NCBI RefSeq assembly: GCF_038725785.1
Contig: NZ_CP109796.1
Coordinates: forward strand, 620,001-684,000
Reading direction: 5' to 3'
Origin: Termitidicoccus mucosus
GTDB lineage: Bacteria > Verrucomicrobiota > Verrucomicrobiia > Opitutales > Opitutaceae
Length of the DNA stretch: 64,000 nt
This document shows positions 1 to 10,400 of the stretch, piece after piece. Position numbers and translations under genes: made by a program. How positions within the stretch are numbered: position 1 is the first letter of the stretch; the number at the start of each line of letters is the position of its first letter. The notes below the pieces were generated by a model. The model was given only the letters and a program-made list of their open reading frames with translations. It had not been told where the DNA came from and ran no database searches.

Positions 1-875
1 ACGCGCTCGAAGCCATTGCCAAGCGCATCCAGACCTCACGCGCCGGCCTCGACAACCCGAGCAAACCCATCGGCGTCTTCATGCTCGCCGGCACCAGCGG
101 CGTCGGCAAGACGGAGACCGCCCTCGCCCTCGCCGAGACGCTCTACGGCGGCGAGCAAAACGTCATCACCATCAACATGAGCGAATTTCAGGAGGCGCAC
201 ACGGTTTCCACGCTCAAGGGCGCGCCTCCCGGCTACGTCGGCTACGGAGAGGGCGGCATCCTCACCGAGGCCGTCCGCCGCCGCCCCTACAGCATCGTGT
301 TGCTCGACGAAGTCGAAAAGGCGCATCCCGACGTGCACGAAATCTTCTTCCAGGTTTTCGACAAAGGCTGGATGGAGGATGGCGAAGGCCGCCTCATCGA
401 TTTCAAGAACACGATCATCCTCCTCACCACCAACGTCGGCAGCGATCTCATCATGAATCTCTGCAAGGACCCCGAGCTCATGCCCGACGCCGACGGCATC
501 GCGAAGGCCCTGCGTCCCGCGCTGCTGAAGGCGTTTCCTGCTGCGCTGCTCGGCCGCCTCGTCACCGTGCCCTATTTCCCGCTCAGTGACGAAATGCTCC
601 GCGCCATCATCAGGCTCCAACTCGGACGCATCGTGCGACGCATCGCGGCCAACCGCAACATCGCGCTCACCTACGGCGATGATGTCGTCGCGCATATCTC
701 GGCCCGCTGCACGGAAAACGAAAGCGGCGGCCGCATGGTCGATGCCATCCTCACGCAAACCCTGCTCCCTGACATCAGCCGCGAAATCCTCACCCGCATG
801 ATGGACGGCCTCAACCTGAAAGCCATCCACATCGGCGTGAAGGACTCCGCCTTCACCTACGCCTACAAGGAATAA
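1..875 (+). CDS. clpV: Type VI secretion ATPase ClpV/TssH (3' part)
   Basis: This is the C-terminal AAA+ module of the hexameric ATPase that disassembles contracted T6SS sheaths (TssB/C) for recycling in the cytoplasm. The reading frame is open from base 3 and runs off the left edge, so the N-terminal domain and first AAA+ module are missing. Visible motifs are Walker A GTSGVGKT (bases about 90-113), the pore-loop region PPGYVGYGEGG, Walker B IVLLDEVEKAHP and a sensor-1-like TTNVGSD. The segment FQVFDKGWMEDGEGR separates ClpV from the disaggregase ClpB, which has a different sequence at this place. vgrG follows 81 bp downstream on the same strand, supporting a T6SS locus continuing to the left. 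Confidence 0.93.
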   Translation, partial: ALEAIAKRIQTSRAGLDNPSKPIGVFMLAGTSGVGKTETALALAETLYGGEQNVITINMSEFQEAHTVSTLKGAPPGYVGYGEGGILTEAVRRRPYSIVLLDEVEKAHPDVHEIFFQVFDKGWMEDGEGRLIDFKNTIILLTTNVGSDLIMNLCKDPELMPDADGIAKALRPALLKAFPAALLGRLVTVPYFPLSDEMLRAIIRLQLGRIVRRIAANRNIALTYGDDVVAHISARCTENESGGRMVDAILTQTLLPDISREILTRMMDGLNLKAIHIGVKDSAFTYAYKE

Positions 876-956
876 ACGGCTGAAGGACTGAGCTCCTCGC
901 GTCCTCCGGCGCCCCGGTCTCCCTCCGCATCCGGCCCTCCCTCCAGATTTTTCGCC

Positions 957-3245
957 ATGTCCGACGAAACCTATACGCAAGACAACCGCGCCGCCCGCAT
1001 CACCACTCCGCTCGGGAAGGACAAGCTCCTCCTCCGCAGCGTCCGCGGGGTCGAACGCCTCGGCGGACTTTTCGAATACGAGGCCCGGCTGCTCAGCACC
1101 GATGTGGACATCGACTATAAACAAATTCTCGGCAAGGAAATCACCATCACCATCGAAAGCCCGATGAAGGACGGCGGCACGCGCCACATCAACGGCATCG
1201 TGCGTAGTTTCGGCCAGACTGGCTCCGCCGCCACCCTGGCCAAATACACCGCCATCATCGTCCCCAAGCTCTGGCTCACCACCCGCACCGTCGACTGCCG
1301 CATTTTCCAGAAAAAGACCGCCAAGGACATCCTTTCCGAGATTATAAAAAACGACGCCGGCATCACTGATTACAAGGACTCCGCCTCATCCTCCGGCTCC
1401 GCCGAGCGCGCCTATTGCGTCCAGTATCGTGAAAGTGACTTTGCCTTCGCCAGCCGCCTCATGGAGGAGGAGGGCATTTATTATTATTTCGAGCACGCCG
1501 ATGGCAGCCACACCATGGTGCTTTGCGACGCGCCGGCCTCGCACTCCGCCGCGCCCGATGCCGCCAGCATTCCCTTCCACGGTCGGACCGGCGCCAACGA
1601 CGAGCAGGCCTTCCATTCCTGGGGCATGCGCCATGACGTCAACACCGGCGCCTATGTGCTCGCCGATTACAATTACACCACCCCCGGCACCGTTCTCCGT
1701 TCCAACGCCGTAGAAAGCCGCGGGCACCCCGAGGACGCCCACGAAGTGTTTGACTATCCCGGCATGTTTGCCGTCGCCGACGACGGCGAGCGTCTCGCCA
1801 AGATCCGCCTCGGCTCCCTCCAGGCCCGCCACACCACCTACAGTGGACTCACCACCGCGCTCACGCTCGCGACCGGCACGAAATTCACCCTCATCGACCA
1901 CCCCAACAGCGCCTACAACGCCGAGTATCTCGTCATCGAAAACGAACTGGCCGTCGAAAACCCGCCCTATTCCGAGGACGAGACCGGTCGCGATTTCGCC
2001 TTCAAGTCCCGTGTCACCGCCATCCCCGCCTCCCAGCAATACCGCCCCCCGCAGGCCACGCCCGTCCCCGACCTTCGCGGCCCCCACAGCGCCGTTGTCA
2101 CCGGCGCCGAGGACGATGAAATCCACACCGACAAATACGGCTGCGTGAAAGTTCGTTTCCACTGGGATCGCGACGACGAGAAAAAAGGCGAGGACAGCAC
2201 CGTTTACCTCCGCGCCGCCCAAATGTGGACCGGCAAAAACTGGGGAACGCTCTTCATCCCCCGCGTCGGACAGGAAGTCATTGTCGAATTCCTCGACGGC
2301 CATCCCGACCGCCCGGTTATCACCGGCTGTCTCTACAACGAGGAAAACCTCCCCCCCTACGCGCTCCCCGATCACAAGACCCGTTCCACGATCAAAACCC
2401 AAACCACCCCCGAAGGCGGCAAATACAATGAAATCCGCTTCGAGGACAAAAAAGACGAGGAACAACTCCTCATCCACGCCGCCAAGGACCACGAAATCAT
2501 CATTGCCAACGATCGGGTCGAGCAGGTCGGCAACGAATCCCATCTCGCCGTCCAGGGCGACACGCTCGAATTATACAACAAGGATCACCACCTCACCGTC
2601 GCCGGCAACCAGCACATCACCATCGGCGTCGGCGCGCAGGATCAGGAGGGCGACGCCAACATCGGCGACGGCTCCGGCGAGGGGGAAAAGGCGCAGGAAG
2701 GCGGCGGCCAGTTTGTCACCATCAAAGGCCCGAGCGTCGTCGAAATCACCGGCAAATCCTCCCGCACCGTCAAGGACGACGCCGGTGAGAAGTTTGAGAA
2801 GAATTATGCCACTTCCGTCACCGAACAACGCTACGTCAAGGCGAAGGAAATCATCCTCGAAGGCACCGAGAACATCACACTCAAGGTCGGCGGCACCTCC
2901 ATCGCCATCAACGCCGACGGCGTCAAAATCAAAACCGGCGGTGAAATCTTCCTCGACGCCGGCAAGGACATCACCGTCAAGAGCGGCGCGAACATCGCCC
3001 AGACCGCCACCCAGAACATTACCGCCGAGGCCACCTCCAGCCTCGAAATGAAGGGCACCGCCGGCGTGAAAATCGAGTCCAGCGCGAACCTCGACGCCAA
3101 GGCAGGCGCCAACCTCGCCCTTGAGGGCACCGCCCAGGCCATCATGAAAGGCAACGCCAAGCTCGGACTGGAGGGCGGCGCGATGGCCGAGCTTAAGGCC
3201 TCCGGCATCCTCACCATCCAAGGCGCGCTTGTTAATATAAACTGA
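957..3245 (+). CDS. vgrG: Type VI secretion tip protein VgrG/TssI
   Basis: This 762-residue protein forms the trimeric spike at the tip of the T6SS tube. It shows the family order: a phage gp27-like base (residues about 15-350), a gp5-like OB fold (about 390-450, with KYGCVKVRFHWD and the conserved segment WGTLFIPRVGQEV followed by DGHPDRP), then a long beta-helical needle (about 480-762) of alternating short strands resembling the DUF2345-type extension. No enzymatic effector domain is obvious at the C-terminus, so it is probably structural or carries separate cargo. The ATG at 957 lacks a clear Shine-Dalgarno sequence but matches the expected VgrG N-terminus. Two paralogous genes and an HTH gene follow after an AT-rich gap and are candidate linked cargo. 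Confidence 0.95.
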   Translation: MSDETYTQDNRAARITTPLGKDKLLLRSVRGVERLGGLFEYEARLLSTDVDIDYKQILGKEITITIESPMKDGGTRHINGIVRSFGQTGSAATLAKYTAIIVPKLWLTTRTVDCRIFQKKTAKDILSEIIKNDAGITDYKDSASSSGSAERAYCVQYRESDFAFASRLMEEEGIYYYFEHADGSHTMVLCDAPASHSAAPDAASIPFHGRTGANDEQAFHSWGMRHDVNTGAYVLADYNYTTPGTVLRSNAVESRGHPEDAHEVFDYPGMFAVADDGERLAKIRLGSLQARHTTYSGLTTALTLATGTKFTLIDHPNSAYNAEYLVIENELAVENPPYSEDETGRDFAFKSRVTAIPASQQYRPPQATPVPDLRGPHSAVVTGAEDDEIHTDKYGCVKVRFHWDRDDEKKGEDSTVYLRAAQMWTGKNWGTLFIPRVGQEVIVEFLDGHPDRPVITGCLYNEENLPPYALPDHKTRSTIKTQTTPEGGKYNEIRFEDKKDEEQLLIHAAKDHEIIIANDRVEQVGNESHLAVQGDTLELYNKDHHLTVAGNQHITIGVGAQDQEGDANIGDGSGEGEKAQEGGGQFVTIKGPSVVEITGKSSRTVKDDAGEKFEKNYATSVTEQRYVKAKEIILEGTENITLKVGGTSIAINADGVKIKTGGEIFLDAGKDITVKSGANIAQTATQNITAEATSSLEMKGTAGVKIESSANLDAKAGANLALEGTAQAIMKGNAKLGLEGGAMAELKASGILTIQGALVNIN

Positions 3246-3804
3246 CGCCTGCAACCGGCCCCTGGCTTGAAATCCCCGCATGGTTACAAACAAACCCGAT
3301 CGTTATAATTACAATAGACTTTATTAATCATCAGTCATGTGTGACTTCTTCCCGTAACCCACAGCCTCAACTAACAAATCGCCATGGCAAATAAGCATCT
3401 TTGGAACAGCACTGGCAGGAAAGTTGCGCGGAGTTCGAAAAACTCACGCTGAAATATTTTCCGCGTGGGGAAAAGGTATGCGACACACTCGATGGCATTG
3501 ACACGGCGCACAACAGCCAATTAAAAAAGATAAAGGCGAGCCCGAAGAGACATTAATCGTTTGCATATAAAATATATATAATCATGGACGCGAAGGACGG
3601 AACCGAAATCGAACCCGAAGCCATAGAGAAACCACCCCTCCTCCCTCGCAAGGTGGACGAACGTCTTGACAAGGAGGGAGGGAGCGACACTTGACGAGCT
3701 CCTTGGCCGGGTAAATTCAGATCCATCGAGAGGCGTCATTTGCCGGTGCCTCTAGGATGAAAATAAGTCAGTTATATAATATACAAATAATATCTATATA
3801 CACC
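3246..3804 (+). other. AT-richer gap with decayed-looking small reading frames
   Basis: This 559-bp stretch after vgrG has no convincing gene and is clearly more AT-rich than its surroundings, with TATATA runs near 3566-3582 and 3771-3801. Two short plus-strand frames look more protein-like than random. 3401-3556 would start at TTG and give 51 residues, including FEKLTLKYFPRGEK, with a stop immediately upstream. 3584-3694 starts at ATG and gives 36 very charged residues. Neither resembles a family I recognise. They could be remnants of a gene broken by deletions, or tiny genes. A minus-strand frame overlapping 3521-3739 looks spurious. Confidence 0.3.
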
Positions 3805-4590
3805 ATGGCCATCAAACTTCCACCGAAACTTCCCGCGCCCTATGCGCTCAATGATTGGCTGGCGCTGGGATATGACAAGGATCCCAAATTCACCAAAAAC
3901 CACAAGCAACTCGGCAAGGTGTTGATCGCGCTCAAAAAAACCAGGCCGCCGACGGCGGAGGCGTTTCAGGAGTTTACCGAGTGCACCGCCTATGCCATCA
4001 AGCGCATCAGGAAACTTCTCAAGGCGCCCGAGCTGCCGGAGGCGGTGCTGGAATTTTGCCAGCCGTTTTTAAAGATCCTCCTCAAATGGCAAAAGGGCGC
4101 TGTCAAGGCGCAGGATATCATCATGGAGGCCGACGAGGAAAACGCGGCCGAAACTGCCGCAATGGAAAAGGGCTTTTCGCAGGCCGCCAGGCAGGCGGAG
4201 AGCTGCATGAGTGGATATATCAAGCTCGCCGGCGCGGTTCAAAAACGTCGCAAGGAACTGGACACGCTGGGCAAGGTGATCAAATCGGGCGCCTCATCCG
4301 CCAAGATAGACGCCTTGATCAAGGGGCTTCGCGGAGGGGCGCTGGTCAAGTCGCTGGAGGTCGATTATGGGAAATGCGCAAACTTGCAGAAAGCACTGCC
4401 CGATGACAAGGCGCTCAGAATCGCCCGGCAGTCGGTGGACCCCGGCAAAAACGCGGGCCTCGCAAAACAAATCCAGGCCGTTTCGGTTGCCGTGGCTGGA
4501 ATTGATAAAATCGCGCGTCAAATCGAAAAAAGTCTGGCCGAATGCGGCAGGACGGTGGAGGCGATCCTCAAGGCCTATGATTCGAGATGA
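3805..4590 (+). CDS. Hypothetical helical protein, T6SS-linked paralog A
   Basis: This protein of 261 residues has no family I can name. It is rich in Lys, Ala and Leu, appears all-alpha, and has no signal peptide or membrane segment. I prefer the ATG at 3805 (MAIKLPPKLPAP) over an in-frame ATG at 3757, because the latter would add an unlikely AT-rich leader of 16 residues and because the 3805 start aligns with the paralog at 5338. Ungapped alignment of the two N-termini matches the Pro-Pro pair at positions 6-7, Pro10 and Trp18, and nearby hydrophobic spacing. It lies 0.56 kb after vgrG and 165 bp before an HTH gene. A VgrG-linked cargo, adaptor or immunity role is possible but is inferred from position only. 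Confidence 0.6.
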   Translation: MAIKLPPKLPAPYALNDWLALGYDKDPKFTKNHKQLGKVLIALKKTRPPTAEAFQEFTECTAYAIKRIRKLLKAPELPEAVLEFCQPFLKILLKWQKGAVKAQDIIMEADEENAAETAAMEKGFSQAARQAESCMSGYIKLAGAVQKRRKELDTLGKVIKSGASSAKIDALIKGLRGGALVKSLEVDYGKCANLQKALPDDKALRIARQSVDPGKNAGLAKQIQAVSVAVAGIDKIARQIEKSLAECGRTVEAILKAYDSR

Positions 4591-4755
4591 GTTCCCGCAA
4601 CCGTCATACTTTTCATTTAAGTCCCGCAACGATCGATAAGTCTGTCTGATGAAAACCCCCTTATTCCTCATACACCTGTCGGGAACGGCATCCGGCAGCA
4701 GCCCTGAAGCGCCGCGGCCTTCCGGGCGTGCTTCGACAACCTGAAAAAGTCCAGC

Positions 4756-5226
4756 ATGGATTCGCACGACGTCGTAAAACAGATCCTCAAGGAGATCCCC
4801 GCCAAGCAAATTGCCGCCGAGCTGGGGGTTTCGTTGTCGCTGGTTTACAAATGGGCCGAGCCGCCACTCGTCGGCAGCGGGGCGAGCAACCCTCTGGATC
4901 GCACCGAGGTGCTCACGCGCATTTCCGGCAGCATCGCTCCGCTCGAATGGCTTTGCGCGCGCATGAATGGCACGTTTGTGCCGGGGGCACCGCCGGAGGT
5001 GCCCGAACTGCATGTCCATCGGATCGGCCCTGAACTCGTGCGCGAGCTGGGCCGGTTGCTGGGCGAGCTTTCCGAGACCGCGACGGAGGGCGATATTGGC
5101 AAGGCCAAGATAAAATCGCTGCGCAAACAATGGGAGCACGTCAAAAAAATCGCGGAGATGTATGTCCAAGCCGCCGAAAAGGGGCGTTTGAAGACAATCC
5201 CCACGAATAGCAAACCGATGCCATGA
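4756..5226 (+). CDS. Small helix-turn-helix protein (phage CII-like)
   Basis: This is a 156-residue cytoplasmic protein. Residues about 5-35 form a convincing helix-turn-helix (KQIAAELGVSLSLVYKWAE), of the kind used by phage CII-like and related small regulators. Residues 95-145 are a charged helical tail suited to oligomerisation. The sequence resembles small HTH proteins that I recall as common in Verrucomicrobia, but I cannot assign a target. The frame is open upstream to 4708 but offers no ATG, GTG or TTG before 4756. It sits between the two paralogous helical genes, which suggests local regulation of that cassette or a phage-derived origin. Confidence 0.65.
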   Translation: MDSHDVVKQILKEIPAKQIAAELGVSLSLVYKWAEPPLVGSGASNPLDRTEVLTRISGSIAPLEWLCARMNGTFVPGAPPEVPELHVHRIGPELVRELGRLLGELSETATEGDIGKAKIKSLRKQWEHVKKIAEMYVQAAEKGRLKTIPTNSKPMP

Positions 5227-5337
5227 ATACGAAAAACTGTAAAATGTTTCATTCAAGAACACCGGGCGCATGAATAAATGTCAGATCGCGGCAGCCCGCG
5301 AATAACCATCCAAACCCTGCACGCCTTATTTCCCGCC

Positions 5338-6150
5338 ATGCCGGTCTACAAGCCACCAGAAATTCCACTCATCCTTACCCGCAAATACTGGGATTCAAGC
5401 AAGGACCTTGATCCGGAATTGCGGGCGTCATCTCCATGCAAAGATGCGCTCGAAAAACTGGACAAGGCTTATACACGGGTTGATTTCAAGAAACTGAATG
5501 TATTTTTGAATGCCACCGTCACGTGGGCAAAATATGATTTTTCCCATTGGAGCAAGGAATGTGACGATCTCTGCAAGGAATTTATTGTAAACGGTGTGAT
5601 GGATTTGCGTGTGGCAATCAAAAATGTTGGATTGGCCGCCGTTGCGACTGAGAAGAAAGCAGGCAAAAAGGACAAGGATAGCGTTGTCCTGCTCAAAAAG
5701 ATGGCAAAAGCGGCCGATGATTTCGTGAAGGAGTTTCGTCCCGAGGATATTGAAAAACTCATTCGGGCCAAGGAATCTGAAGTGAACACCGCGATGCATG
5801 CGTTTGCCTCCCGCCCCGGTGATGTGGTCCGGCAGCTTTTGGCCAAGGCCAAGACCGCGGCCGCTGCGCTCATGAAACATCCCGATCCCGCCATTTTTAA
5901 CAAAACCCTCGGACACGGAAGCGCGGGCTTGGTGCAGGCATTGGTGCAAGCCACCAGCATGATGGCGCAGATGCCGGACAAAGGCATCTCCTATGAGGGC
6001 GCGGGTGCGGCCAGGAATATTGCCAAGGTGCTGGCGGCGATGAAGCCACTGCCGGATGGAGCTGCCGAGGCGGATGTCATCAAAGCCTTGAAGATCGTGC
6101 TCACCTGCCTGGGCGAGGCCGCGAAGCTGCCAAAACTGAAAACATTTTAA
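5338..6150 (+). CDS. Hypothetical helical protein, T6SS-linked paralog B
   Basis: This protein of about 270 residues is predicted to be mostly helical, with no recognised family. Its N-terminus (MPVYKPPEIPLIL) aligns with that of the gene at 3805 (Pro-Pro at 6-7, Pro10, Trp18), so the two are diverged paralogs from duplication. For that reason I chose ATG 5338; an in-frame ATG at 5278 would add 20 residues. The central part (residues about 90-150) is Lys-rich and may form a long helix pair. Base composition is less GC-rich than in the downstream sugar genes, matching the preceding two genes and suggesting that the three-gene cassette was acquired together. Confidence 0.6.
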   Translation: MPVYKPPEIPLILTRKYWDSSKDLDPELRASSPCKDALEKLDKAYTRVDFKKLNVFLNATVTWAKYDFSHWSKECDDLCKEFIVNGVMDLRVAIKNVGLAAVATEKKAGKKDKDSVVLLKKMAKAADDFVKEFRPEDIEKLIRAKESEVNTAMHAFASRPGDVVRQLLAKAKTAAAALMKHPDPAIFNKTLGHGSAGLVQALVQATSMMAQMPDKGISYEGAGAARNIAKVLAAMKPLPDGAAEADVIKALKIVLTCLGEAAKLPKLKTF

Positions 6151-6319
6151 TATCCGCTTTATTAAAGATCTCGAGCAGCGGGATTACCCTTGAATTTCAG
6201 ACAGAGAAAGCAGGTCACTTGCCTCCGTCGCGAACTTTTTTAAACGCCATCTCCGCAGCCGGGTCCTTGCGGCAGAACCGCGAGAGCAGAGTTATTATGC
6301 GTTTGAAAGCGAAATGGTA

Positions 6320-7405
6320 TCAGATAATTTCCAGTTTGTCTTTGGACGGGAGCGGCGGGAAGGGGGTGGCGGGCGGGGATTGATACCAGTAGGCGACGGA
6401 GGCAATGTCGTCTTGCAGCGGGAGGTAACGGCGGCCGGAACGCCATCCGAGGGCCTGGATGGTGACGCGGATGTTTTTCTCGAAACGCACCGGATCCATG
6501 ATGTGCCAGCGATACATCCCGAAGCGGGTTTGCGAGCGATAGACGCCGTCGGGGCGAAGAACTTGCGGAAGACCGGCATAGGGCGTCGAGTATTCCTGAT
6601 ACTGCTTCGTCTCCCGGTTCTCGAAATTGAAGGAACCGCAGAAATAATCCTCCGTGCCCGTGCCGCAGATGGTCGGAAACTCGCCGTCGCCGTCGAGGTA
6701 GAACTTGATTTCGCCCTCGCCCCACCAGCCGGAGTTGTTCACGCCCCATGCCATGTAGGTGCCGGCGTAGTGGCCGCGGCCCTCGATACCGTCAAGGATT
6801 GTATAAACTTGTTTGCAGGGGAGGGGATTGACGCGACGGAACTGGGCGTGGAAATACGCCGCCTCGGCGGGGATTTCCTGGAGCGAGTAGTCGATTTGAT
6901 AAAACAGCAGCATGTCCTCGCCCGCGATGTTTTCAAAGGTAACGCGGCAGCGTTTGCGAAAGGGCATCGGCCAGTAGCAATTGAAGGCGCTGCCGGGATT
7001 CACGCACACGGCGAGCGATGAGACCGGGGCGAACTTGTCCCAGCCGCATGCAAAAAAATCACCGGCGGGACACTCGATGGCGGGGCTGGGGTTGTCGTCC
7101 CAATAAAACCTCAAAATGCAGAAGCGCCATGAGCTGGCGGCAGGGGTCAGCCAGATGTGCTGGATGAGGCCGGGGCCCTCGATGCTGGCGAGTTCGAAGG
7201 TGCTCCCGGCGGCGATTTTCACGCTGGGAGAAACTTTCCATCCACGCCCGAGTTCGCGGGCGGCGTGCGCGCCTTCGCCTTCCGTCGCCATGCCGCCCGC
7301 GCCTTTTGCGCCGGTGAAATTTTCCGGGCTGATGGAGCGCGAGCGGGCGGTGCTCAGGAGGGGGAGCGTGGCGAGCGAGGAGATGAAGGGGTGCGGCGGG
7401 TGCAT
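6320..7405 (-). CDS. GH172-type (DUF2961) glycoside hydrolase
   Basis: This 361-residue protein belongs to the DUF2961 family, now GH172, whose characterised members include alpha-D-arabinofuranosidases and difructose-anhydride enzymes acting as oligomers of double jelly rolls. Diagnostic segments are the N-terminal ARSRSISPENFTGAKGAGGMA, the middle IEGPGLIQHIWLTP, and GWWGEGEIKFYLDGDGEFP followed by GTGTEDYF, where conserved acidic residues form the active site. Length fits the family. No signal peptide is evident. It lies 57 bp downstream of the giant gene at 7463-12199 on the same strand, so the two are probably co-transcribed from the divergent promoter region near 12200-12500. Substrate specificity cannot be read from sequence. 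Confidence 0.88.
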   Translation of the reverse strand: MHPPHPFISSLATLPLLSTARSRSISPENFTGAKGAGGMATEGEGAHAARELGRGWKVSPSVKIAAGSTFELASIEGPGLIQHIWLTPAASSWRFCILRFYWDDNPSPAIECPAGDFFACGWDKFAPVSSLAVCVNPGSAFNCYWPMPFRKRCRVTFENIAGEDMLLFYQIDYSLQEIPAEAAYFHAQFRRVNPLPCKQVYTILDGIEGRGHYAGTYMAWGVNNSGWWGEGEIKFYLDGDGEFPTICGTGTEDYFCGSFNFENRETKQYQEYSTPYAGLPQVLRPDGVYRSQTRFGMYRWHIMDPVRFEKNIRVTIQALGWRSGRRYLPLQDDIASVAYWYQSPPATPFPPLPSKDKLEII

Positions 7406-7462
7406 GGGAATAACAGGACTGATGGGACTAGTGAGGTCAATGCGGGCAGATGCACGGCGTTT

Positions 7463-10400
7463 TTATTTTTCGGGAGGAAGCGGAAAACGCAGCAGGCGGC
7501 GGGTGCCGGTGTCGGCGATGTGGAGCCATTCGACGCCCGCGGTGTCGGTGAGAATGGCGACGCCGGCAGGCTGGTTGAGCAAAAGCCGGGCCTCTCCCTC
7601 CGCAAGCGGCAGATCGGCGAAGCTGCCGAAGGTTTGTTTTAGTTCGCCGGTGGCGGCGTCGAGGCGGAGCAGCTGGTGGCGCGTCGGATCGGTCACCCAG
7701 AGATTGCCCCGGGCGTCGGCGGTGATGCCGAGGGGGCAGCGGAGATCGGTGTAGCCGGGGGGCGCCCCGCGCTGGCGGCGGGTTTCCCAACGGACTTTGC
7801 CGTCGGGCGCGAGCCGCCAGATCGCGCGGGCATGTCCGCCGGCGACAAGGATGTCGCCGTCCGGAAGGACATGCAGGCCGAGTTCGCCGGAGCCGGTGTC
7901 AATCTTGCCAAAATCGACGAGAGGCCTGGGCGCGGCGTTTGTATCTAAATTCCAACTACAGAGCGCGTGCGTGGCGGGTTTTTTCGGGTCGGCGCTTGGG
8001 CGGGAGCCGAGGACGAGGAGATTGCCGCCGGCGTCGAAGGCGAGGTCGGCGGCCACGTAATCGGGGCCGGCGACGAGCGGTTTGCCGTTGTTGAGGTATT
8101 CGGGCGCGGACCAGCCGGGACCGGCGGCGTTTTTTGCGCAGCGATAGAGGTTCACGCCGCGGGCGGAGCCGTTCCAGTGCGAAGCGAGGTAGAGATCGCC
8201 GCCGGGTGCGAAGGCGAAGGACTCGAAACCTTCGGTTTTGAAGGCGGGGCCGGGGTCGTAGGCGACGACGGGGGCGGCGTTGCGTGACGGGTGCATGGGC
8301 GAGTCACCCATGCCACTCGAGCCCACGGGCGGGACGCCCGTGCCACGCAATCCGGCAATGCCGCCGTTTTCCAGTCGCATGAGTTTGCCGCGGGCAATGT
8401 AGTGGAGCGCGCCGTCGCGGACCTTGAGCTGGGTAAACCCGCCGAGGCTGCGCGAGGCGGCGGGCGCGGTGATTTTTTTCGAGAGAGCCGCGACGCCTGG
8501 GGGCAATGGTTTCGCGGGGGGAAGTTGCACGGGCTCGCCATATATGGTGGGGCGGGTGCGCCCGGTGGCGGGGTCGAGGAGCGAGAGGCTTTTGCCTTGC
8601 TTGACGAGAAGGAGCGCGGGCGGGCTTGTATCCGGTTTATAAATACGGACCGCCTCGACGGGCGGCGACAGGGGCTGAGGGAGCGCGGGGTGCTGCACGG
8701 TGCCGGCCTCGAAGGCGTGGGGGACGAACACGGTGAGGTTGCGTTTCCATTCGCCCGTGACCGCATCGAAGGCGGAGAGGCCGTCGGCGGAGGCGACCCA
8801 GAGGGTGTTGCTTTCCTCGTCGAGCGCGGCGTCGCGTGCGTCGCGGACGGCGGCGGGGTGGCCGTCGAGGAGGGTTTGGAGCGGACGGGGCTGCGCGTCG
8901 GTGAAATCGGGCACGCCGGGCGGCACGCTGCGGTTGAGGACGCCGGGGATGTAGCGTCCGCTGGTGTATTCGAAGCGCGTGGCGGCGAGGCGCGTGAGCT
9001 GCCCGCGCGCGGTCCAATAGTGCCCGGCCGCGAAGGCGGCGATGGCGGCGTCGAGTTGCGCGATGGCTTCGCGAGCGTCGGGGCCTGACGCTTCGGGAAC
9101 GATGCGGCGCGAGGCGATGTCGTCGCGCAGGCGGCGCGCGCCCTCGATTTGCGGGCGGAGTTTTTCGACGTAATCCGGAGGCGTCTCGACGCGGCAGTGC
9201 GCAAGCGTGCCGCCGGTCATGCGGAAGGAGCGCAGCATGTAGGGCTCGATGACAAGGCGGAGCGAGGCGTTTGGGGTTTCGATCCTGGTGTTTCCGGCGG
9301 CGGTGCGCACTTCGGGCGACGCGCCGTCGAGCGAGAATGTTGTCGTGACCGGAACCGGAAGGCGGTTGACGGCATAGAACCAGACCGTCCCGTCGGCGGC
9401 GCGGTGCCGCCACACGGCGACGGGGTCGGTCGCGCCGGGGAGCCGCTCGAAACGGGCGTCGGGGATGGCGAGGTATTCACGGAGGAAAGGGCGCACGATT
9501 TCGGGCGTGCCAAACATGCAGCCGTTGCCGCCGGTCATGATGAGCGAGGGGTCCTGGTCGGCGAGCATGAGGGAGTAGAGTTCGAGCTCGTTGGCGGTGG
9601 TGGGCAGGCAGGCGTCGAAGGCGGCGACGCCGGTGCGCGCGCCGAAGTTTTCCCATCCGAGGTTTTTGTTCACTTCGAAATAGCGTCCGGTGAAGGCGGC
9701 GGTGCGGGAGTCGAGATTGATTTTTTTGATGTCGGCGGCCCAGAGCGGGTCGGAGGCGTCGGCATCGGCCAGCGGGGTGGAGTAGCGGCGACCGTAGGGA
9801 ATGCTCGCTATGAAACGAATGCCGGGCTCGGCGGTGTAACGCGGCTCGTCGATGCCCTGCTCGCGCATCTGTCCGATGAGGTCGCGCGAGTAAACGGCGC
9901 CGGGGTCCTGCCGGTAGTAGGCGATGACGAGGTCGGCGTCGGCGCGGGCCTGGCGGATGCGGTCGCGGAGTTTTTGGTGAAAGGCGAAGAGGCGGTCGCA
10001 GCGCCACGCGAGCCAGCGTTCGCGGACGGCGTCGTCGCCGCGCACGAGGTGGTTGTAGCGCTGGTGGAAGCGATCGGGCGAGGTCGTGTCGGCGGCGGTC
10101 GGAACGGCGGTGCCGGTGTCGCGGACAAACTGGCCGATGGTCCAGTCGTCGTAGCCCCAGTCAAGTCCGGGCAGCGCGCTCCACGCCTGGAATTGCCACG
10201 TGAACATGAGGCGGGTGGAAATGCCGGCGAAGGCGGGGCTGTCGCCGAGCATGTCGGCGACCTCGCCGACGATGTCGGCATACATTTGCTGCACGCGCGG
10301 GTGGAGCGGGTTGTAGACAAAGGCCTCCCAGGCGCAGGTGAGCTTGCCGTCGCGGTTGCGCAGCACGATGTCGCGCGCTTCGGGCGTCATGAAGGCGACG

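Noticed and set aside
3521-3739. Minus-strand 72-codon frame in the AT-rich gap
   Set aside because: No ribosome site, no family and overlap with better plus-strand fragments.
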